Positions 13,467-17,654 of a DNA stretch of 17,654 nucleotides are shown here, piece after piece. Numbering within the stretch: position 1 is the first letter of the stretch; every line of letters begins with the position of its first letter. This DNA comes from Ignavibacteriaceae bacterium. Lineage in GTDB: Bacteria > Bacteroidota > Ignavibacteria > Ignavibacteriales > Ignavibacteriaceae. A program made the translations under genes and the position numbers. The notes beneath the pieces were generated by a model. The model made no database searches. It was not told the origin of the DNA and saw only the letters and a program-made list of their open reading frames with translations. Location of the stretch: positions 1-17,654 of the forward strand of contig JARLHB010000182.1 of assembly GCA_031292465.1 (NCBI GenBank). The letters are read 5' to 3'.

Positions 13467-14093
13467 ATGGCAAGATATACAGACTCAGTTTGCAAATTAT
13501 GCAGAAGAGAAAAACAGAAATTATTTTTAAAGGGTCAGAAGTGTTTTACCGAAAAATGTCCTATTGAAATAAGAAATTACCCTCCAGGACAGCACGGAAA
13601 TTCAAGAAGAACCAAAGTTTCCGAATACGGAATTCAGCTTCGTGAAAAACAGAAGATTAAAAGAATTTATGGGCTGCTCGAAGTTCAATTTAGAAATTAC
13701 TTTGAAAAAGCTAATAAACAAAAAGGTATTACAGGCGACAACCTTGTAAAAATATTGGAAAGAAGACTAGATAATGTTGTTTATAGATTAGGATTTGCCT
13801 CTTCAAGAAAGCAGGCAAGGCAGTTAATTAAGCATAGGCATATTTCAATTAACGATCATTTGGTTGATATCCCCTCTTATTCTCTTACAGCCGGTGACGT
13901 AATTAAAATAAATGAGAAGAGTAAAAAGCTGGATCTTATTCACAGTTCTCTTAAGAAAATTAAGGATAGTACTTATTCCTGGTTATCTATAGACAAAGCC
14001 TCGTTATCAGGGACATTTATTCAGGTTCCGGAAAGAGGCGACGTTCCTCTAAATGCTAACGAACAATTAGTTGTTGAGCTTTATTCCAAATAA
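13467..14093 (+). CDS. rpsD: 30S ribosomal protein S4 (uS4), zinc-binding form
   Basis: The product is 208 residues. Its N-terminal domain has four cysteines (Cys9, Cys12, Cys26, Cys31; CKLC and CFTEKC), the zinc-binding C+ type. An S4 RNA-binding domain starts near LERRLDNVVYRLGFASSRKQ (97-116). S4 is a primary binder of the 16S rRNA 5' domain and forms part of the mRNA entry channel. In E. coli it represses the alpha operon; no such site was recognised here. The start ATG follows CGGAGAG (13453-13459) at 7 bases. Confidence 0.97.
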   Translation: MARYTDSVCKLCRREKQKLFLKGQKCFTEKCPIEIRNYPPGQHGNSRRTKVSEYGIQLREKQKIKRIYGLLEVQFRNYFEKANKQKGITGDNLVKILERRLDNVVYRLGFASSRKQARQLIKHRHISINDHLVDIPSYSLTAGDVIKINEKSKKLDLIHSSLKKIKDSTYSWLSIDKASLSGTFIQVPERGDVPLNANEQLVVELYSK

Positions 14094-14131
14094 AATCAAA
14101 ATTTTTTTGACTAATTCTTAGAGGATTAATA

Positions 14132-15127
14132 ATGAGTGTATCAAACTTAAAGATGCCTGAAGCAGTTGTTCTAGATGAGACAAGTTATACGAATACATTT
14201 GGCAGGTTTTTTCTTCAGCCGTTGGAAAGGGGCTACGGAGTTACTCTGGGAAATTCATTAAGAAGAGTATTGTTGTCATCTTTAACAGGTGCTGCAATTA
14301 CTTCTGTTAAGTTTTCCGGTGTATTGCATGAGTTTACTACCATTGAAGGTGTTATTGAAGATGTTTCAGAAATTATTCTGAACTTGAAACAAGTAAGGTT
14401 AAAATTATTAAATAAAAAACCTAATAAAATTGATATCACTTTTAACGGAGAAGGGGTATTTACTGCTGCCGATATTCAAAAAAACAGCAGCGATATTGAA
14501 ATCCTTAACCCGGATCTTCACATTGCTACATTGAATAAAAGCGCCAAATTTGACATGGAAATAAGAATTGGCAGAGGCAAAGGTTATGTTCCTGCTTATG
14601 AAAATATTGTTCCGGAACAGACAATAGGCGTAATACCAATTGATTCTATCTTTACGCCAATTAAAGTTGTTAAATATGATGTTGAGAACGTACGTATTGG
14701 TGATAAGAACGATTTTGAAAAGTTGACTATGGAAATTGCCACTGATGGTTCAATTACACCTGATGATGCTTTAACCCAGGCAGCAAAAATTCTTAAAGAT
14801 CATATCCAGCTTTTCATTAACTTCGACCTTGAACAGGAAGAAGAACAAGCTGTAAGCCAAAAAGACAGTGAGAAAGAAAGAATTAAAAAAATTCTTTTAA
14901 CAGGCGTAGATGATCTTGAATTAAGTGTAAGATCTCATAACTGCCTTAAAGCTGCAAATATTAAAAACCTTGCAGAGCTTGTAAGAAAAGATGAATCCGA
15001 AATGTTAAAGTTCAGAAACTTTGGTAGAAAATCACTTGCTGAACTGATGGAGATAGTAGAAAATCTTGGCCTGGAATTCGGAATGGATGTAGATAAGTAT
15101 TTAAAAGAAGAAACTGAAACTAACTAA
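14132..15127 (+). CDS. rpoA: RNA polymerase alpha subunit
   Basis: The product is 331 residues, the normal length. The N-terminal dimerisation domain (about 8-232) contains FGRFFLQPLERGYGVTLGNS (23-42) and SLRRVLLSSLTGAAITS (42-58). An acidic linker (233-248) leads to the C-terminal domain (about 252-331). DNA- and activator-contacting residues Arg267, Asn270, Cys271, Gly298 and Lys300 correspond to E. coli R265, N268, C269, G296 and K298, so UP-element recognition looks intact. The ATG follows AGAGGA (14120-14125) at 6 bases. The 38-base gap after rpsD has a T-run (14102-14108) but no stem, so no terminator is called. Confidence 0.98.
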   Translation: MSVSNLKMPEAVVLDETSYTNTFGRFFLQPLERGYGVTLGNSLRRVLLSSLTGAAITSVKFSGVLHEFTTIEGVIEDVSEIILNLKQVRLKLLNKKPNKIDITFNGEGVFTAADIQKNSSDIEILNPDLHIATLNKSAKFDMEIRIGRGKGYVPAYENIVPEQTIGVIPIDSIFTPIKVVKYDVENVRIGDKNDFEKLTMEIATDGSITPDDALTQAAKILKDHIQLFINFDLEQEEEQAVSQKDSEKERIKKILLTGVDDLELSVRSHNCLKAANIKNLAELVRKDESEMLKFRNFGRKSLAELMEIVENLGLEFGMDVDKYLKEETETN

Positions 15128-15148
15128 TTTTTTGAAGAAGGTTTATTC

Positions 15149-15643
15149 ATGCGACATAGAGTAAAAGGAAGAAAATTTAACAGAACTTCAAGTCATCGGG
15201 CTGCATTATTAAGATCACTTGCAACTTCTTTGTTAAAACATAAAAGAATTAAAACTACAGTAGAAAAAGCAAAAGAAACAAAATCTTTTGTTGAAGCTAT
15301 AATTACCAAAGCCCGTAAGAATGATCTTGCCGCAAGAAGACACGTTATGAGTATAATTTATGATCAGGACGTTGTTAAGGAATTGTTCAGCGAAATTATT
15401 GGGAAAATTGGACAACGCCCCGGCGGATATACAAGAGTAATTAAGCTTGGCACCAGGCGCGGCGATGCTGCTGAAATGGCAATAATTGAATTAGTAGATT
15501 ATAATGATGTTATCAACGCTAAGGCAGAAGAACATAAAGAGAAAAAAGAAGCTAAAGCCCGCGCAAAGAAAGAAAAAGACGAAGCGGAGAACGTTGAAGA
15601 TGCTAAGGTTGTAGAAGAAAAATCTGCTAAAGAAACTAAATAA
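15149..15643 (+). CDS. rplQ: 50S ribosomal protein L17 (bL17) with charged C-terminal tail
   Basis: The 164-residue product has a complete L17 core (1 to about 119). It begins MRHRVKGRKFNRTSSHRAAL, includes LKHKRIKTTVEKAKE (29-43) and ends with the signature GGYTRVIKLGTRRGDAAEMA (102-121). L17 lies near the tunnel exit. The common bacterial length is 115-130. Residues from about 121 on are a Lys/Glu/Ala-rich low-complexity tail of roughly 44 residues, likely helical or disordered. The frame and base composition run smoothly into the tail, so it is not a frameshift artefact. GAAGAAGG (15134-15141) is the likely SD. It is the last gene before a strong terminator. Confidence 0.96.
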   Translation: MRHRVKGRKFNRTSSHRAALLRSLATSLLKHKRIKTTVEKAKETKSFVEAIITKARKNDLAARRHVMSIIYDQDVVKELFSEIIGKIGQRPGGYTRVIKLGTRRGDAAEMAIIELVDYNDVINAKAEEHKEKKEAKARAKKEKDEAENVEDAKVVEEKSAKETK

Positions 15644-15666
15644 AAAAGAAATATTATTTATTTAAT

Positions 15667-15701
15667 AAAGTAATCCTGATATTAAGGATTACTTTTTTTT
15701 T
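15667..15701 (+). terminator. Strong intrinsic terminator after rplQ
   Basis: A perfect 11-bp inverted repeat, AAAGTAATCCT (15667-15677) with AGGATTACTTT (15685-15695), has a 7-base loop GATATTA. The second arm runs into a nine-T tract (15693-15701). It starts 23 bases after the rplQ stop and closes the ribosomal-protein transcript. The T-tract ends three bases before the engB start codon. Confidence 0.93.
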
Positions 15702-15703
15702 AT

Positions 15704-16294
15704 ATGCTTGAACAAAGTGAGTTTATCAAATCTGTTTACGACCTTAAAGAACTTCCCGCAAGGAAACTTCCCGAGGTAATTCTATGCGGAAGGTCTAATG
15801 TTGGTAAATCATCATTTATAAATTCATTGTTAGGCAGGCAGGGACTTGCCAAAATCAGTTCTACTCCAGGCAAAACCAGATGCATAAATTACTATCTTAT
15901 TGATAATAAGTTTTACCTGGTAGATCTACCCGGTTACGGTTATGCAAAGACCAGCCAAAAAGAGAGACTTTTTTGGGGTAAATTAGTCAGCGAGTTTATT
16001 TCCAGCTCTGAAAATATCGTACTTGCAATTCATCTTATTGATTGCAGGCATAAACCAACTGATCTGGATATTCAATTAAATTTACTTCTAATACAATCCA
16101 GAGTTCCTTTTGATGTAATATTAAGTAAATCTGATAAGCTTAAACAGTCTGAATACAAACCTTCCCGGGAAAGCACGTTTAACAATTTGGCAGGACTGGT
16201 TTCACCCGAAGACATAATATTTTACTCTTCCATCAAAGGAAAAGGGAAAAAAGAAGTCCAAAAGAAGTTTTGGGAACTTTTTTATAGTAAATAA
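15704..16294 (+). CDS. engB: Ribosome biogenesis GTPase EngB/YsxC (YihA)
   Basis: The product is 196 residues, typical for EngB. G1 is GRSNVGKS (29-36), G2 lies in the STPGKTR region (53-59), G3 is DLPGYG (74-79) and G4 is SKSDK (141-145; usually TKxDK), with a later SS pair near G5. The GRSNVGKSSFIN and DLPGYGYAK signatures are specific for this family, which acts in late 50S assembly and, in many bacteria, is essential. The ATG at 15704 is the only reasonable start, because TAA closes the frame at 15683. It has no SD and follows the terminator T-tract directly. Expression must come from read-through or from a promoter overlapping the terminator; no clear promoter was recognised. Confidence 0.95.
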   Translation: MLEQSEFIKSVYDLKELPARKLPEVILCGRSNVGKSSFINSLLGRQGLAKISSTPGKTRCINYYLIDNKFYLVDLPGYGYAKTSQKERLFWGKLVSEFISSSENIVLAIHLIDCRHKPTDLDIQLNLLLIQSRVPFDVILSKSDKLKQSEYKPSRESTFNNLAGLVSPEDIIFYSSIKGKGKKEVQKKFWELFYSK

Positions 16295-16302
16295 ATGCTT
16301 AA

Positions 16303-16331
16303 TAGTTTGCAATTATACAATTGTAAAACTA
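16303..16331 (+). terminator. Imperfect hairpin after engB
   Basis: TAGTTTGCAATT (16303-16314) and AATTGTAAAACTA (16319-16331) form two 6-bp helices separated by one bulged A, with one G-U pair and loop ATAC. A T-run (16344-16349) comes only 12 bases later, so this is a weak terminator candidate at best. The palindrome could instead be an operator for the next gene. It lies 8 bases after the engB stop. Confidence 0.35.
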
Positions 16332-16376
16332 TATTAATGATTATTTTTTAAATATCTGACAACAATTCTACTAAAC

Positions 16377-17654
16377 ATGGACCGCAGGCAGAAAAAGAGA
16401 ATTTTAATCTTTCTAATCGTCCCACTTTTGGCTGCCGTACTCTTTATTACAGACGACTTGATCATCAGGCTAATTACTCTCGGGTTAATGCTAGTATATG
16501 TAGCCTTTATTATATTCCTGCGTGATTCAATAAAGTTTGAAGGCCCGTATGTCTCGAAAATATTTAAGGACGATGAACCGGAGCCTGCCACTGATGAACC
16601 GGAAGAAGAATTTGACGAGTCCTTTGAAATAATTTCCAAGAACAAAAATCTTGAAATTATAACCGCAGAAACATACACCCCTGAATTAAAAGTCTCCAGA
16701 ACTACATTAAAGCCGCCTGATTTGAAGGAAAGGTTTGAGGAAATAGCCAACGAAGCATTCCCAAAAGAACTTGGTAACGACGGCCAATTTACTTTTGTAC
16801 TTGAAAAAATTCTTTCTGTAATAAAAGAAGCATATTCCGCACACACCGCTATCTTTTTCTGGTATAATAAAAAGAAAGAAAAACTTACTATTGAAAGATA
16901 CCTGAGTAATTCCGGTGATGTTTCTAAACGAAAATTTGATATAGAAGATGATATTTTAAGCAAGATAGTTCAGAAAGGCGAGCCTGAATTACTAAGCGAT
17001 ATTTCACCGGCTGCAGAAGCTGATGTAATAAGATATTACGGGGTTCCACAGGGAATAAGAAGTTTTGTGGGCGTTCCTTTGTTTTATGATAACTCCCTTA
17101 TTGCAATAATTGCTATTGATTCAAAGCTGGGTGATGCTTTCGGAATTGAAACTATTTATTCTCTTGGAAGATTTGTTCGTGTAATTACTATGGTGATTGC
17201 AATCTTTGAGGAGAAGCATTCTGATTCAGTCTCACAACAAAGATTGAAAGGTATATTAAGTTTTCTTGGCCCGGATAAGAAATTGGAAAATGACGATGAC
17301 CTGGTAACATCCATTCAAAATTGTGCAGACCTTCTCCTTCATTGGGATGCGTTTACATTTGTTTATTTTCATCCGGTAGATAAGAAGTTTAAAACTAAAA
17401 AAGTTATTAATAAAACCTCGCTTAAATATGTAGGCGAAGGCCTTGAAATTGAACTTACGGGAACCCTCGTTGGCAAATCAATAGTTACAGGAATGCCTGT
17501 AAAAATAGATGACACTTCGGCTGATGAATATAAGAGATTTTCCAAGGTTGAGAGCGTGAGTTTTGATGGTTCATTTACAGCGGTACCAATTGTTTATGAC
17601 AATCAGAATTATGGTGTGCTTTGCTTTGAAAGCCTGAAAAAAAGTGCATACTCA
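16377..17654 (+). CDS. Membrane-anchored GAF-domain protein (3' end beyond window)
   Basis: An uninterrupted frame from the ATG at 16377 to the last base encodes 426 residues without a stop. Two hydrophobic segments (about 9-26 and 28-48) form an N-terminal membrane hairpin after the basic start MDRRQKKR. An acidic linker (65-82) follows. A GAF-like domain spans about 138-280, with GIRSFVGVPLFYDNSLIAII (227-246) as its clearest strand pair. A second GAF-like region begins near 308 and includes FTAVPIVYDNQNYGVLCFES (400-419). GAF domains bind small ligands or support dimerisation in signalling proteins. The output domain (for example GGDEF or histidine kinase) is not visible, so no specific function is given. 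The ATG is the first start after TGA at 16338 and has no SD. It is not part of the ribosomal cluster. Confidence 0.8.
   Translation, partial: MDRRQKKRILIFLIVPLLAAVLFITDDLIIRLITLGLMLVYVAFIIFLRDSIKFEGPYVSKIFKDDEPEPATDEPEEEFDESFEIISKNKNLEIITAETYTPELKVSRTTLKPPDLKERFEEIANEAFPKELGNDGQFTFVLEKILSVIKEAYSAHTAIFFWYNKKKEKLTIERYLSNSGDVSKRKFDIEDDILSKIVQKGEPELLSDISPAAEADVIRYYGVPQGIRSFVGVPLFYDNSLIAIIAIDSKLGDAFGIETIYSLGRFVRVITMVIAIFEEKHSDSVSQQRLKGILSFLGPDKKLENDDDLVTSIQNCADLLLHWDAFTFVYFHPVDKKFKTKKVINKTSLKYVGEGLEIELTGTLVGKSIVTGMPVKIDDTSADEYKRFSKVESVSFDGSFTAVPIVYDNQNYGVLCFESLKKSAYS

Noticed and set aside
16334..16963. 209-codon minus-strand ORF
   Set aside because: It is antisense to the GAF-domain gene, whose + strand frame is open for 426 codons with membrane and GAF-like segments. 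The minus product has Ser-rich, shadow-like composition.
1..17654. Mobile elements, CRISPR arrays, phage or defence genes
   Set aside because: There are no transposase, integrase or spaced direct-repeat patterns. Apart from the tRNA insertion, the region is a conserved housekeeping cluster. The tRNA 3' end could in principle serve as an integration site, but no duplicated 3' tRNA end longer than 8 bases or integrase is present.

Overview
This window is the conserved S10-spc-alpha ribosomal-protein cluster of an AT-rich bacterium. It runs from the C-terminal part of EF-Tu (tuf) through 26 ribosomal-protein genes, secY, map, infA and rpoA to the GTPase gene engB, and ends inside an unfinished membrane-anchored GAF-domain gene. 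All genes lie on the + strand and are tightly packed. I found no mobile element, CRISPR array or defence gene.

Organism: the order secY-map-infA-rpmJ with no adk, the long zinc-free S14, the zinc-ribbon S4 and L36, and the AT-rich genes suggest a member of the Bacteroidota/Chlorobi/Ignavibacteria (FCB) group. Clear Shine-Dalgarno (SD) sequences before many genes favour the Ignavibacteria/Chlorobi side over the Bacteroidia, which use SD poorly. This placement is inference, not proven.

Layout: 1-534 is the tuf 3' part. A terminator-like hairpin (554-578) and a small hairpin touching the rpsJ SD (601-616) follow. 630-5682 is the S10 block (rpsJ rplC rplD rplW rplB rpsS rplV rpsC rplP rpmC rpsQ). 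5706-11468 is the spc block (rplN rplX rplE rpsN rpsH rplF rplR, then a tRNA-Gln(UUG) at 8773-8843, then rpsE rpmD rplO secY). 11515-12622 holds map, infA and rpmJ. 12646-15643 is the alpha block (rpsM rpsK rpsD rpoA rplQ). A strong intrinsic terminator (15667-15701) closes the cluster. engB begins three bases after the terminator T-tract, and a two-TM GAF protein starts at 16377 and runs off the window.

How it works together: the genes supply structural proteins of both ribosomal subunits, the SecY channel, N-terminal methionine removal (map), initiation factor IF1 and the RNA polymerase alpha subunit, a standard growth-linked set. The least ordinary element is the tRNA-Gln gene inserted in the same direction between rplR and rpsE. 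Its 3' end can pair with downstream repeats that also form a terminator-like hairpin. Other points are the terminator/start-codon abutment at engB, TTG starts backed by strong SD sequences, and charged tails on L5 and L17. I see no convincing undescribed multi-gene system here.
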